Counted from the first letter of the stretch, positions 8,763-16,494 are shown. The stretch: 21,132 nt of DNA from COMBO-56-21 sp041559015 (GCA_041559015.1 JBFFED010000034.1:1-21132); one strand, 5' to 3'. Numbers and translations are program-made. Notes: generated by a model from the letters alone, not told the origin.

Positions 8763-9010
8763 GAGAGCACGAGCCAGACCCTTCTCAGGACGACGACCAC
8801 GAAGAGGACTAGACCAGCGTAGATGAACAGGTCCATCCTCCTCCGCAGCTCGCTCGTGAGGAACCCGTCAGTCAACTCGCGGACTATGAGCAGGCCTATC
8901 AGGAGAAGGGTGACCAGGACCTCCACGCCCGCTGAGAGCGCGATGAGCACTGCTATGATGGTCCAGACGAACACGCTGAGGAAGACCTTGTGGGATATCA
9001 GCAAACACAT
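8759..9010 (-). CDS. Small two- or three-TM membrane protein, unknown function
   Basis: The product has 83 residues from ATG 9010. TTG 9004 is also possible (81 residues) and has the better-spaced GCGGGG SD. The protein is almost entirely hydrophobic: VFLSVFVWTIIAVLIALSA, then VLVTLLLIGLLIV, a short hydrophilic turn with LTSELRRRMD, and a final TM (FIYAGLVLFVVVVL) ending VWLVLS. A TATA element (ATATTATAC on the minus strand, 9056-9066) would start transcription near 9033, which excludes the longer in-frame extension to 9178. Its stop shares the CTAG at 8759-8762 with the stop of the convergent DUF4350 gene. I do not recognise a named family. Confidence 0.65.
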   Translation of the reverse strand: MCLLISHKVFLSVFVWTIIAVLIALSAGVEVLVTLLLIGLLIVRELTDGFLTSELRRRMDLFIYAGLVLFVVVVLRRVWLVLS

Positions 9011-9055
9011 TCCCCGCGGGGCGCTCTCGGCCTCGACTCCCGTTACGACCGCGGC

Positions 9056-9139
9056 GGTATAATATCTGTTCGCAGCCCGCAAGACCCCGACTGGGAAGCA
9101 CTGGCCACGGTCCCCGGGCCTGCAACAGCATTCATATAT
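9056..9139. promoter_or_regulatory. Back-to-back archaeal promoters
   Basis: A leftward TATA element (ATATTATAC, 9056-9066) fits the small membrane protein and a rightward one (CATATATC, about 9133-9140) fits the DUF1616 gene, with a predicted start near 9163. The two boxes are about 75 bases apart, so they are separate promoters. Confidence 0.45.
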
Positions 9140-9192
9140 CGCTATCAGCTTCTGAGAGCAGTCAGCTCCACATCGCAAGGGGCAGCTCGCAC

Positions 9193-10140
9193 ATGGCCGA
9201 AGAGAAGAGAAAGCCCTTCAAGATACATCTGGAGGTCAGGAAGAGACCCGACGACCTCATAGCGTGCATCGCGCTCGCGCTGCTACTGGTCGCGCTTGTC
9301 TTCCTGGCGCCCGAGAGCACTGCGAGGCAGATACTCGGCCTCGTGTTCGTGCTCTTCCTGCCGGGCTACGCAGCCACAGCCGCCCTATTCCCCGAGAACG
9401 ACCAGATAGACGGCATAGAGCGCGTCGCGCTCAGCTTCGGCCTCAGCATCGCCATCGTCCCGCTGATTGGGTTGGGACTCAACTTCACCCCTTGGGGCAT
9501 CAGGCTCGACCCCATACTCGCATCAGTATCGGCGTTCATAGTCGGCGCCTCGCTCGTTGCCTGGTACAGGAGGATGCGGCTCCCTGAGGACGAGAGGTTC
9601 GTTATCGTGGTTGATGTCGAGCTCGACTTCTGGAAGATGCCCCTGGTGGACAAGGCGCTCACGATCGGCATCGCGGTCATGCTCGTGGCCTCGGTGGTCG
9701 TGCTCGCGTGGGCCATCACCACGCCTAGGGTGGGCGAGAAGTTCACACAGCTCGCGATACTCGGCCCTGACGGGATGGCGACGGACTACCCGAGGAACCT
9801 CACGATAGGCGAGGACGGGCGGGTACTGATCTCAGTCAAGTCGTTCGAGCACACGACTGTGAACTACACGCTAGCGATCATACTCACCAACGTCACGGAC
9901 AACACCACGGCGGTCGGCTCGTGGTCCGTCGACTGGGGGGAGGTGCACTCACTCACGCCCTACAGCGCCATCGCCCAGAACTTCACCCTGGACCACCTGC
10001 AGTACTACAACCAGACCTTCGACTTCGACGTGACCACCCAGGGCGTCTGGAAGCTGCAGTTCCTGCTGCTGATAGACGGCCAGCCGGTCACCCAGGACGC
10101 ATACCGCGAGGTGCATCTCTGGCTGTTCGTCACGCCCTGA
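9193..10140 (+). CDS. DUF1616 family membrane protein
   Basis: The product has 315 residues from ATG 9193, with AAGGGG at 9177-9182. After a basic cytoplasmic N terminus there are four TMs in the first 125 residues, including ILGLVFVLFLPGYAATAALF and the FGLSIAIVPLIGLGLNF stretch typical of DUF1616 (PF07760). A cytoplasmic loop and a fifth TM follow (ALTIGIAVMLVASVVVLAW). The C-terminal 130 residues are outside the cell and beta-rich, starting with VGEKFTQLAILGPDG and rich in sequons (NLT, NYT, NVT, NTT, NFT, NQT), as expected for an N-glycosylated archaeal surface domain. DUF1616 proteins often sit near archaeosortase and glycosylation genes; here the archaeosortase is about 3.4 kb away. The biochemical role is unknown. 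Confidence 0.85.
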   Translation: MAEEKRKPFKIHLEVRKRPDDLIACIALALLLVALVFLAPESTARQILGLVFVLFLPGYAATAALFPENDQIDGIERVALSFGLSIAIVPLIGLGLNFTPWGIRLDPILASVSAFIVGASLVAWYRRMRLPEDERFVIVVDVELDFWKMPLVDKALTIGIAVMLVASVVVLAWAITTPRVGEKFTQLAILGPDGMATDYPRNLTIGEDGRVLISVKSFEHTTVNYTLAIILTNVTDNTTAVGSWSVDWGEVHSLTPYSAIAQNFTLDHLQYYNQTFDFDVTTQGVWKLQFLLLIDGQPVTQDAYREVHLWLFVTP

Positions 10141-10174
10141 GGCCAGCAAGGATGACCAGATTTGAGCAATCGCA

Positions 10175-10183
10175 ATTATATAT
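10175..10183 (+). promoter_or_regulatory. TATA box for proC
   Basis: TTATATATC lies at 10175-10183, placing transcription start near 10205 and a leader of about 20 bases with a GAGGCGG SD (10211-10217) before ATG 10225. This promoter makes proC independent of the DUF1616 gene that ends at 10140. Confidence 0.5.
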
Positions 10184-10224
10184 CAACGCCCTTGTGGCCG
10201 TATGAAAGGCCGAGGCGGACCGAG

Positions 10225-11049
10225 ATGAACAGCAAGAAGATTGCGATCATTGGCGGCGGGAACATGGGAGAGGCCCTCGCGAGGGGCATCCTGCAGACGA
10301 AATGGGCGACGCCCGAGCGCATGATGATTGCGGAGCCTCTCAAGGAGAGGCTCGAGAAGCTCAGGGGGATAGCCCACGGCATCAAATCCTCGCACTCTAA
10401 CCTGGAGGGCGCGAGCTGGGCGGACGTCATACTCCTCTCCGTCAAGCCGCAGATAATCGCGCACGTGCTCGACGAGATCAAGCCGGTCATGAAGGACAGC
10501 AAGATGGTCGTGTCCGTCGTGGCGGGCGTCACCACGGGCTACATGGAGATGAGGCTCGGGGGCAAGGTGCCCGTGATCAGGGCGATGCCGAACATAGCAG
10601 CTGTCGTCCGGGAGTCCGCGACCGCCATCTGCCCGGGGAAGTACGCCACCGAGGAGCACATGTCCGTCGCGAAGAGCATATTCGAGTCTGTCGGCATGGT
10701 GGTCGAGGTCACGGAGGAGCCCCTGATGGACTCAGTCACTGGTCTGAGCGGCACCGGACCCATGTACGTGTTCCAGATACTCGAGGGACTATCGGATGCG
10801 GGCGTGAAGGTCGGCCTGTCCAGGGACATGGCCAACGCGCTCGCCGTGCAGACCCTGATAGGCTCCTCCAAGCTGATCAAGGAGACGAAGGAGCACCCGG
10901 CCAAGCTGAAGGACCTGGTGACATCTCCGGGAGGAACTGCGATAAGCGCGCTGCACTCCCTGGAGAAGAACGGCCTCAAGGCGCTCTTGATAGACGCGGT
11001 CGAGGTGGCCTCGAAGCGCTCGAGCGAGCTCGGCAGCAAGAAGGAATGA
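10225..11049 (+). CDS. proC: Pyrroline-5-carboxylate reductase
   Basis: The enzyme reduces 1-pyrroline-5-carboxylate to L-proline with NAD(P)H, the last step of proline synthesis in the cytoplasm. The product has 274 residues, the usual family length. ATG 10225 follows an SD and gives the N terminus MNSKKIAIIGGGNMGEA, the Rossmann dinucleotide-binding motif. Further family segments are LLSVKPQII, VVSVVAGVTTGYME, VIRAMPNIAAVV, LSGTGPMYVFQILEGLSDAG and the substrate-site stretch LVTSPGGTAISALHSLE in the C-terminal dimerisation domain. All core motifs are present, so it should be active. An in-frame extension to 10162 would begin upstream of the TATA box's expected start site and is rejected. 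It converges with the ACT-domain gene, 14 bases away. Confidence 0.95.
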   Translation: MNSKKIAIIGGGNMGEALARGILQTKWATPERMMIAEPLKERLEKLRGIAHGIKSSHSNLEGASWADVILLSVKPQIIAHVLDEIKPVMKDSKMVVSVVAGVTTGYMEMRLGGKVPVIRAMPNIAAVVRESATAICPGKYATEEHMSVAKSIFESVGMVVEVTEEPLMDSVTGLSGTGPMYVFQILEGLSDAGVKVGLSRDMANALAVQTLIGSSKLIKETKEHPAKLKDLVTSPGGTAISALHSLEKNGLKALLIDAVEVASKRSSELGSKKE

Positions 11050-11063
11050 GCCGAGGAACCGAC

Positions 11064-11441
11064 TCACTCCAGGGCCTTCTTCGCCTTCTTCGAATCATTC
11101 GTGCCCAGGGCTATCGCCGCGGGCGTGCCCTTCTTGCCCATGAGGAAGACCGAGTCGATGTTCACGCCTGCCCTCGCAGCCTTCCGAGCGACCTTCGCGA
11201 TCTCCCCCGGGCGGTCTATCAGGTCCACGACGACAACCTCGGACTCTCTGAATTCCAGACCGGCCCTGCCTAGGGCCTTTCTGGTGGAGACCTCGTCGTC
11301 CGTTATCATCTTGATCGCTGGCCTCGTCCCCACCCTGTCCGTCGCCAGGCCTCGCACATTGATGGCGTTCTGCGCCAGGGCCTCGGTCACACGGGCGAGC
11401 TCACCGCGCCTGTCGTCCACGAAAACGCTGAACTGTTTCAC
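11064..11441 (-). CDS. Tandem ACT-domain protein
   Basis: The product has 125 residues from GTG 11441, 4 bases after a GGGGGAG SD (11446-11452). It consists of two ACT domains: residues about 1-65 (KQFSVFVDDRRGELARVTEA, then INVRGLATD) and about 67-120 (VVVVDLIDRPGEIAKVARKA, then GVNIDSVFLMG). Stand-alone double-ACT proteins (COG4747-like) bind amino acids and are thought to regulate amino acid metabolism; the ligand here is unknown. A TATA element (GATATAC on plus, 11477-11483) gives a transcript starting near 11453, just before the SD. Facing proC tail to tail may reflect a shared amino-acid theme, but they are not an operon. Confidence 0.85.
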   Translation of the reverse strand: MKQFSVFVDDRRGELARVTEALAQNAINVRGLATDRVGTRPAIKMITDDEVSTRKALGRAGLEFRESEVVVVDLIDRPGEIAKVARKAARAGVNIDSVFLMGKKGTPAAIALGTNDSKKAKKALE

Positions 11442-11517
11442 GCAACTCCCCCGGCATGTCAATGCGTGACAGGGTGGATATACGTTGCGCTCCCCATACC
11501 GCCATCCGCGGAGATCC

Positions 11518-11685
11518 TCAGTCGCTCAGCCCGTGCTTCTCCTTAAGCTCCCTGAGCATCACCCTGAGCTCCGATTTGGTCGGGAAGCTGATGGCCTTCT
11601 CCGGGCAGAAGCTCCTGCAGCTTGACTTGCCGACCACGAGCGAGTTGGCGGGCGGCTTCCTGTAGCAGTCCGATCCCCCGGTCAG
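11518..11685 (-). CDS. Small 55-residue cysteine-containing protein with probable CTG start
   Basis: This leftward frame has strong coding character (G/C at most third positions) and ends at TGA 11518-11520. It has no ATG, GTG or TTG near its beginning: an in-frame TGA lies five codons upstream of CTG 11683-11685. That CTG stands 7 bases after GAGGTGA, a perfect match to the archaeal anti-SD. The product starts TGGSDCYRKPPANSLVVGKS and has Cys7, Cys23 and Cys27 (C-X15-C-X3-C, with SCRSFCPEK), then a basic helix RVMLRELKEKHGLSD. The cysteines may bind metal. The first later start, an internal GTG, would remove Cys7. It lies between the TIM-barrel gene and the ACT gene on the same strand. A 5'-truncated remnant is the alternative, but the SD argues against it. 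Not recognised. Confidence 0.6.
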   Translation of the reverse strand: MTGGSDCYRKPPANSLVVGKSSCRSFCPEKAISFPTKSELRVMLRELKEKHGLSD

Positions 11686-11710
11686 CTCTCTGTCACCTCA
11701 GTACCGATGG

Positions 11711-11751
11711 CCCGCGCTGGTCGGTGGCTCTTGACCAGTCCCCTAAGCGGG
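11711..11751 (-). other. Nested inverted repeats in the leader of the small cysteine protein gene
   Basis: An outer pair, CCCGC (11711-11715) with GCGGG (11747-11751), encloses an inner pair, CTGGTC (11717-11722) with GACCAG (11733-11738). In leftward RNA this gives two stacked stems ending about 25 bases before the CTG start and 10-15 bases before its SD. The gap (11686-11817) also holds GGAC/GTCC around a T-run (11776-11789). Possible leader RNA, processing site or terminator of the TIM-barrel gene. Confidence 0.35.
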
Positions 11752-11817
11752 CTGAGATGCCTCCGGGAACGGCAAGGACGTTTTTGTCCCTTTCGGCTGA
11801 CGGTCCACCTGGGCACG

Positions 11818-12618
11818 CTACTCGCACGCCTCCATACGCCTGAGGCGTTCCACGCCTTCTCTGAACCCGCGCGCGCCACCCTCGTGCCCGTTCCATATCT
11901 CCACCAGCATCGGCAAGTCGGAACCCCTCAACCAGGAGAAGTCAATCTCACCCTCCCCGATCTGCAGACCCTCCCTATCGGGGACGGCGGCATCGGAGAC
12001 GTGCAGATGTCTGACCCTGTCCCCGAATCGATCCATGAACCGATTGCAGAAGTCTTCATCGCCTTCAGGTCTTGACAGATATCCGTGGCACAAGTCCAAG
12101 GTGAATCCCTCGACCTTGTCGGCGAACCTCTCCATGTCCTTCTCTGAGACGCAGAGGTTTGAGACCATACGATCCCCCCTGCGGAACCAGTAGTACCACG
12201 GCATGTTCTCCAGCAGGAGGAGCGACGGACCGAGAGACTCGAGAGATGACTCGAGATTGGCCGCTAGCCTGTCACGGTCGGCAGGGGACGGACGTATCCC
12301 GCCCGGATGGATCACAATCGGCACGTCCCCCAAGCACCGTGCGAGCTCCCTCGTCCTGGACACGACCTCGACGCTCAAAGTACGGATGCGCTCGCCATCG
12401 GAGGACAGGTCGACCAGCTCCTTGCCAGCGCCTACTGTCACGGACTCCTGGACATGGACGAATTCGACAGGCGGCCAACGCTTCCTCAGGGAGGAAATCG
12501 TTGTATCATCGACGCTGTCGAGGTCACCGTTGAAGAGCAGCAACTCGTGGAAGCTCACACCCGGGACATCCATCCTGGCGTAATCCCTAAGGGAGACCAT
12601 CACGCCCAACCTGAACAA
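11818..12618 (-). CDS. Xylose isomerase-like TIM-barrel protein (AP endonuclease family 2)
   Basis: The product has 266 residues from TTG 12618, 7 bases after a GGAGG SD (12626-12630). The open frame extends to TTG 12657, but strand beta-1 (FRLGVMVSL) begins right after the chosen start. Conserved metal-site segments of the superfamily are present: VIHPGG, LLLLENMP (Glu137), FTLDLCHGY (Asp175, His178), VRHLHVSDA, a GEGEIDF loop and a late MLVEIWNGHEGG glutamate. These proteins include endonuclease IV and sugar isomerases or epimerases. The complete set of metal ligands suggests an active enzyme, but the substrate cannot be read from the sequence. It diverges from the ABC gene at a shared TATTAATA element. 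Confidence 0.8.
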   Translation of the reverse strand: MFRLGVMVSLRDYARMDVPGVSFHELLLFNGDLDSVDDTTISSLRKRWPPVEFVHVQESVTVGAGKELVDLSSDGERIRTLSVEVVSRTRELARCLGDVPIVIHPGGIRPSPADRDRLAANLESSLESLGPSLLLLENMPWYYWFRRGDRMVSNLCVSEKDMERFADKVEGFTLDLCHGYLSRPEGDEDFCNRFMDRFGDRVRHLHVSDAAVPDREGLQIGEGEIDFSWLRGSDLPMLVEIWNGHEGGARGFREGVERLRRMEACE

Positions 12619-12687
12619 GTCCTGCCCTCCGGGCCGCCTAATCGCGTACGAGGTCAAATGGGTTGCCCAAAAAGGGGTGGGCCGAAC

Positions 12688-12717
12688 TATTAATACGGTG
12701 AGTCCGGGATTATCCCG
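12688..12717. promoter_or_regulatory. Palindromic TATA box and 13-base operator-like dyad
   Basis: TATTAATA (12688-12695) is a self-complementary TATA box. Rightward it predicts transcription near 12719-12723, so the ABC gene (ATG 12723) would be leaderless; leftward it predicts a start near 12664 for the TIM-barrel gene. CGGGATTATCCCG (12705-12717) is a perfect 6-1-6 dyad just before the ABC start site, well placed for a repressor. The binding protein is unknown. Confidence 0.5.
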
Positions 12718-12722
12718 AAGTC

Positions 12723-13382
12723 ATGAACACACCAGTCATCGAGGTCAAGGACCTCGTCAAGAGGTACGACGGCGGACCGGCCATCCTAGACGGCGTTTCG
12801 TTCTCCGTCGACGAGGGGGAGTTCGTCACGATCTACGGCAAGTCCGGCTGCGGGAAGACTACTCTCCTTAACATCATCGGGGGGCTCGACAGGCCCACAT
12901 CGGGGACGGTCCGAATCGACGGCAGGGACATCGTCGGCCTCTCGGAGAACGAACTTGCCAGGCTGAGACTCGATAACGTCGGCTTTGTCTTTCAGGACTT
13001 CAACCTCCTCCTCGATATGACCGTCCTGGAGAACATCGCCCTTCCCCTGAGACTGGCAGGGGACAGGGACACCGGAAAGGTCGAGACGCTTCTCGAGAGA
13101 TTCGGCATGAAACACATAGCCATGGAGAGTGCGAGGAGGATAAGCGGCGGGGAGGCTCAACGGACCGCGGTTGCCAGGGCGGTCGTAAACGAACCAAGAG
13201 TGATACTGGCTGACGAACCGACGGGGAACCTGGACTCGGAGAACACGGAGAAGGTCATCGCAATGTTCCATAGCATCCGGGATGAGTTGAGCACGACCAT
13301 AGTGCTCGCGACTCACAACGAAGGGCTCGCAAGGCACTCGACCAAAGTCATCAATTTGGGCGAGTATAGGCGGCTCCAGTGA
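12723..13382 (+). CDS. LolD/MacB-type ABC transporter ATPase without adjacent permease
   Basis: The product has 219 residues, normal for the LolD/MacB/FtsE-like group of ABC ATPases that work with FtsX-type permeases on lipoproteins, peptides or membrane stress. Motifs in order: a family-type N terminus IEVKDLVKRYDGG, Walker A GKSGCGKTT (39-47), Q-loop VFQDFN, signature ISGGEAQR (140-147), Walker B VILADEPTGNLD (Asp164, Glu165), and H-loop LATHNEG. All catalytic elements are intact. ATG 12723 is directly at the predicted transcript start. No FtsX-like permease lies next to it: the next gene is the archaeosortase. It may serve a permease elsewhere. Confidence 0.9.
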   Translation: MNTPVIEVKDLVKRYDGGPAILDGVSFSVDEGEFVTIYGKSGCGKTTLLNIIGGLDRPTSGTVRIDGRDIVGLSENELARLRLDNVGFVFQDFNLLLDMTVLENIALPLRLAGDRDTGKVETLLERFGMKHIAMESARRISGGEAQRTAVARAVVNEPRVILADEPTGNLDSENTEKVIAMFHSIRDELSTTIVLATHNEGLARHSTKVINLGEYRRLQ

Positions 13383-13504
13383 CGAAAGTGGACAGCAGGG
13401 AACTATGTGAACCGCCCGAAGTGTCTCCGACGCGAGGTGCCTCAAGCTCCCCTAGCAGACGATTGCACCCGATGGTCCCTCTGCGATTCCACGACAAAGA
13501 TGTG

Positions 13505-13515
13505 AATAAATATAT
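13505..13515 (+). promoter_or_regulatory. TATA box for the archaeosortase gene
   Basis: AATAAATATAT (13505-13515) lies about 25 bases before GTG 13533 and ATG 13542, so transcription should begin at or near the start codon (leaderless). The rest of the gap after the ABC gene (13383-13504) shows no feature. Confidence 0.5.
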
Positions 13516-13532
13516 CCATATGTAGCAGCTAT

Positions 13533-14582
13533 GTGAGCAGGATGACGCTCAGCTGGCAGTGGTTTCTGAACGCATCATCGTCCTTCGCGCCGGATGGGTC
13601 CACCAAACGAAAGATAATCCAAGTAGTCGGGATCATCTTCGTCTTCCAAGGCGTTTCAATCGCCCTCCTGTCGTCGCACTTTGGGCCCGCCCTGGGCGTG
13701 TTGTCGATGGCCCTGGGCGTCCTCATCCTGTTGATCTTCCCTCCCAAACTGAGGCCGAGGGAGCAGGCCTCTGAGGAACAGAGGCGACAGGCAGAGAGCG
13801 ACACTTATGGGATTCGACTTGTAGACTTTATCTACAAGACCATCGGGGGCACCTATGTCACCATCGCGCTGGGAATCGTCATCATCGCGGGCATACTGAT
13901 CTACAACAGGTATCTGTCGAGCCGGCCGGACATCGGGGATCTGGACCTGCTGTCCATGATCCTGGGAGGCCTGCTTGTCATCTACCCCTACGCCTCCAAA
14001 CGGTTCAAGGTCGAGATGTGCTTCGCCCTCATGTTCATCGCTTTCGTCGTCGTGATCCTGGTCATACCTCAGGCCCTCCTCTCGTTCAACGGCGATTCGA
14101 CCCTGGGAAACTGGTACGTCCACTACATGCTCGCGGCCCCGTTCGCGCAGACCCTGAACCTGCTGGGTATCGAAGCGCGTTCAGCTGCCGAGGTCGTGTG
14201 GATCACTTTCAAGGACGGGTCCACGCATCCATTGGGCATCTCCACCGCATGCGCAGGCCTGTACTCGTTCAGCATATTCGTGTCGGCATTCTTCTCCTTC
14301 GTCTTGGTCTTTGAGAGGCTTCCCATCAAGATCACCGCATTGGTCCTGTCGTTCGGCCTCCTGGTAGCTTATGTCGGGAACGTCTTCCGGATGGTCGTTA
14401 TCGGCGTTGTCGGATACTACCACGGCATGGAGGCATTGCTGTGGGCGCATGACAACGTGGGGTGGATGGTGTTCCTTGCATGGTCATCGATCTTCTGGTA
14501 TCTCGTGATCAGATATGCAGACCGAAGAAGGAATAGGTCCAAGACAGTTGAGCAGTCGAAACGCACGTCCTCCCAGCCGTGA
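13533..14582 (+). CDS. Archaeosortase/exosortase family transpeptidase-like membrane protease
   Basis: The product has 349 residues from GTG 13533; ATG 13542, three codons in, is equally possible. It is polytopic: two TMs in the first 75 residues, a charged loop, then about six more. The exosortase core holds the catalytic set: Cys240 in STACAGLYSFS, Arg286 in YVGNVFRMVVIGVVGYYHG (with Asn283) and His306 in WAHDNVGWMVFLAW. Archaeosortases cut C-terminal tripartite signals (motif, TM helix, basic cluster) of surface proteins and probably attach them to a membrane lipid. The wording of the Cys and Arg motifs is nearest, from memory, to archaeosortase C (PEF-CTERM) types; this is unchecked. The extra N-terminal TM pair may be a lineage feature. 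Neighbouring glycan genes fit envelope protein maturation. Confidence 0.88.
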   Translation: MSRMTLSWQWFLNASSSFAPDGSTKRKIIQVVGIIFVFQGVSIALLSSHFGPALGVLSMALGVLILLIFPPKLRPREQASEEQRRQAESDTYGIRLVDFIYKTIGGTYVTIALGIVIIAGILIYNRYLSSRPDIGDLDLLSMILGGLLVIYPYASKRFKVEMCFALMFIAFVVVILVIPQALLSFNGDSTLGNWYVHYMLAAPFAQTLNLLGIEARSAAEVVWITFKDGSTHPLGISTACAGLYSFSIFVSAFFSFVLVFERLPIKITALVLSFGLLVAYVGNVFRMVVIGVVGYYHGMEALLWAHDNVGWMVFLAWSSIFWYLVIRYADRRRNRSKTVEQSKRTSSQP

Positions 14583-14659
14583 GGCCCCGGCCAGGACTGG
14601 CATGAACACTGGCCCATACACCTGATGGCCGAGGGGCATGCTGTTGGAACCCCGCTGAA

Positions 14660-14668
14660 TATATATTA
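14660..14668 (+). promoter_or_regulatory. TATA box for the GT-C pair
   Basis: TATATATTA (14660-14668) predicts transcription near 14690, separating the two GT-C-like genes from the archaeosortase gene that ends at 14582. The leader would hold GAAGGG (14695-14700) six bases before CTG 14707. Confidence 0.5.
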
Positions 14669-14706
14669 GTTCATTCACTATCGAGTAGGCACACGAAGGG
14701 ATTCTC

Positions 14707-16431
14707 CTGGCACATTTCAAGAAGACCACCGCTCTGTTGCTGCTGCTCCTGATCGTGCTCATCTCCCTGGCCCTGAGGTATCCACTTGTCGAGCACGAGA
14801 GGCACAACGACACCTTCTTCAATCGGCTGCTCGCGGACTCCATACTGGAGAACGACTACGCAGTATGGACCTTCCACCCCCTTTCCTACCTGGGATACTA
14901 CCCCATATCGTATCCTTCAGGCACCCCGTTCCTGATTGCAGAGATATCCGAGATGACGGGGATTGACCTGAGCCCCTCCATATTGATCATCGGCATGCTC
15001 AGCGGCGTGCTCTTCGCCCTGTCGGTATTCTGTCTGTCGAGAATCCTGCTCAAGCGCATCGACCTGTGCCTTCTTGCGACTGCTCTCGCGGTATTCGCCC
15101 CCAGGTTCATCGACACCTCCTACTGGAGCGGCAGCGCGAGGGCCCCCTTCGTGGCCTTGGCGGTGTTCGCCGTGTTCGTCGCCTTCAGGACGGGATTCCC
15201 CGGAAAGCCCGCGCTCATCGTTGTGCTCGGAATCGCGGTCTTGGGGTGCTTCACGCTGCACCACATGGCGGTCGTGTTCATCCTCTTCTGCCTTGCCTAC
15301 CTGCTCAGCGCGATGCTCGGGCGTGTCACTCTCGTATTCGTCTCGAAGGGCTCAATGATAAGAACGAGAAGATGGTTCGCGGGGTTCACCGTTGCGCTGC
15401 TGGGGATCGCTATATCCCTCGTGGCTGTGTTCTACCTGAGCTACTACGAGCCCACGCTGAAGTATGACTATGCGTCCACCTCGCTGTTCTCGTTCGAGCC
15501 CACCTACCTGTCCATACTCCTCAACCTTGCCGCGAGCTACACCCATCAGATAGGGTTCGTGCTGCCTATAGCGGTGCTGGGCCTGCCCATATACTTCATC
15601 CGGACGAGGCTCACGACGACCTCGATGTTCCCGGTGCTGCTCATAGTGTCATTCGTGCCTCTCCTCCCCAGCGCCCATTACATCACGATGATCCTGTCGC
15701 CCTTCGTAGCGGTCCTTGGGGTCGCCTGGTTCGGAATCGCGCTGAAGCGGAGGAAGGGGCGACGTATAGTGATGGCCGTGCTGGTGCTGGTCATCTGCGC
15801 GTCTCTCGTCCTGCCCGTGTGGTCCTCCCAGAGATGGAACGACATCCAAGAGACATCTGGTGACCCTGTCGCCTCGGACATGCAGCTCTTCTCAGATGCC
15901 GCATACCTGAGCCTCTTCGGAGACGATACATACGCCGTATCGAACAACGATGTCCTCTCCTCGAGGCTCGCAGGTGCATCGGGGGTCGTATTCCTCAGGT
16001 CTGGCGTGATCTCCGCGCTGACCGGGGACGTCACCGCAGAATCCGTGAAAGGCAACCTGTCTTGGACGAACCAACGGTTCCCGCAGAACCTCTATCTGTG
16101 GTTCGAATACGAAGACGAGAACGACATCAACATGTACGTGATCCGGTACGTGGTCCAGGGAAACACGTTCCCGGCTGGAGGGGGAGACGTCTGGCAGACG
16201 GAGACAGACTACTACGAGAAGCATTCCAGGCTGCTGGTCGTCGTGGACAACCGGTGGCCGGCGAACTACGTCTGGGTATGGGCGATCCTGCCAGCGAACC
16301 TGCTTTCGGAGCTCAGGAACTCCGAGTGGAAGGTCGGATCCTCGACGTATCCCATTGATAGCTACTCGATATACATCAGCGAGCGGATAACCCTGTATGC
16401 GACTGAGGTGCCTGACAAATATGGGTCATGA
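14707..16431 (+). CDS. Polytopic GT-C-like membrane glycosyltransferase, first of a related pair
   Basis: The product has 574 residues if it starts at CTG 14707 (SD GAAGGG, 6 bases); TTG 14737 gives 564 residues but has no SD. The longer form begins AHFKKTTALLLLL, a basic N terminus before TM1. The first outer loop carries Asn34-Asp35 (HERHNDTFFNRLLADSIL), where GT-C enzymes keep a catalytic or metal-binding acid. About ten TMs follow, with His185-His186 in CFTLHHMAVVF. A C-terminal outer domain of about 190 residues (from VWSSQRWNDIQE) is rich in Trp and Tyr. It likely uses a lipid-linked sugar donor outside the membrane. The next gene shares the ND and HH positions. Substrate unknown; an inactive or transport role is possible. 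Confidence 0.7.
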   Translation: MAHFKKTTALLLLLLIVLISLALRYPLVEHERHNDTFFNRLLADSILENDYAVWTFHPLSYLGYYPISYPSGTPFLIAEISEMTGIDLSPSILIIGMLSGVLFALSVFCLSRILLKRIDLCLLATALAVFAPRFIDTSYWSGSARAPFVALAVFAVFVAFRTGFPGKPALIVVLGIAVLGCFTLHHMAVVFILFCLAYLLSAMLGRVTLVFVSKGSMIRTRRWFAGFTVALLGIAISLVAVFYLSYYEPTLKYDYASTSLFSFEPTYLSILLNLAASYTHQIGFVLPIAVLGLPIYFIRTRLTTTSMFPVLLIVSFVPLLPSAHYITMILSPFVAVLGVAWFGIALKRRKGRRIVMAVLVLVICASLVLPVWSSQRWNDIQETSGDPVASDMQLFSDAAYLSLFGDDTYAVSNNDVLSSRLAGASGVVFLRSGVISALTGDVTAESVKGNLSWTNQRFPQNLYLWFEYEDENDINMYVIRYVVQGNTFPAGGGDVWQTETDYYEKHSRLLVVVDNRWPANYVWVWAILPANLLSELRNSEWKVGSSTYPIDSYSIYISERITLYATEVPDKYGS

Positions 16432-16494
16432 TACTCGGGGGTCATCGCCTCTTCCCCAGGACTGGTCATCCGACCCCTCTGCGGATGTGAGCCC

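Noticed and set aside
9011..9178. N-terminal extension of the small leftward membrane protein
   Set aside because: It passes through the leftward TATA box at 9056-9066, so it would lie upstream of the predicted transcript start, and it has no membrane-protein character.
11740..11780. Resemblance to a TPP riboswitch (GGCTGAGATGCC)
   Set aside because: The second conserved block with the CCTGAT element is absent, and the match is on the strand opposite to the neighbouring genes.
12786..13445. Minus-strand open frame of 219 codons
   Set aside because: It is antisense to a fully motif-supported ABC ATPase.
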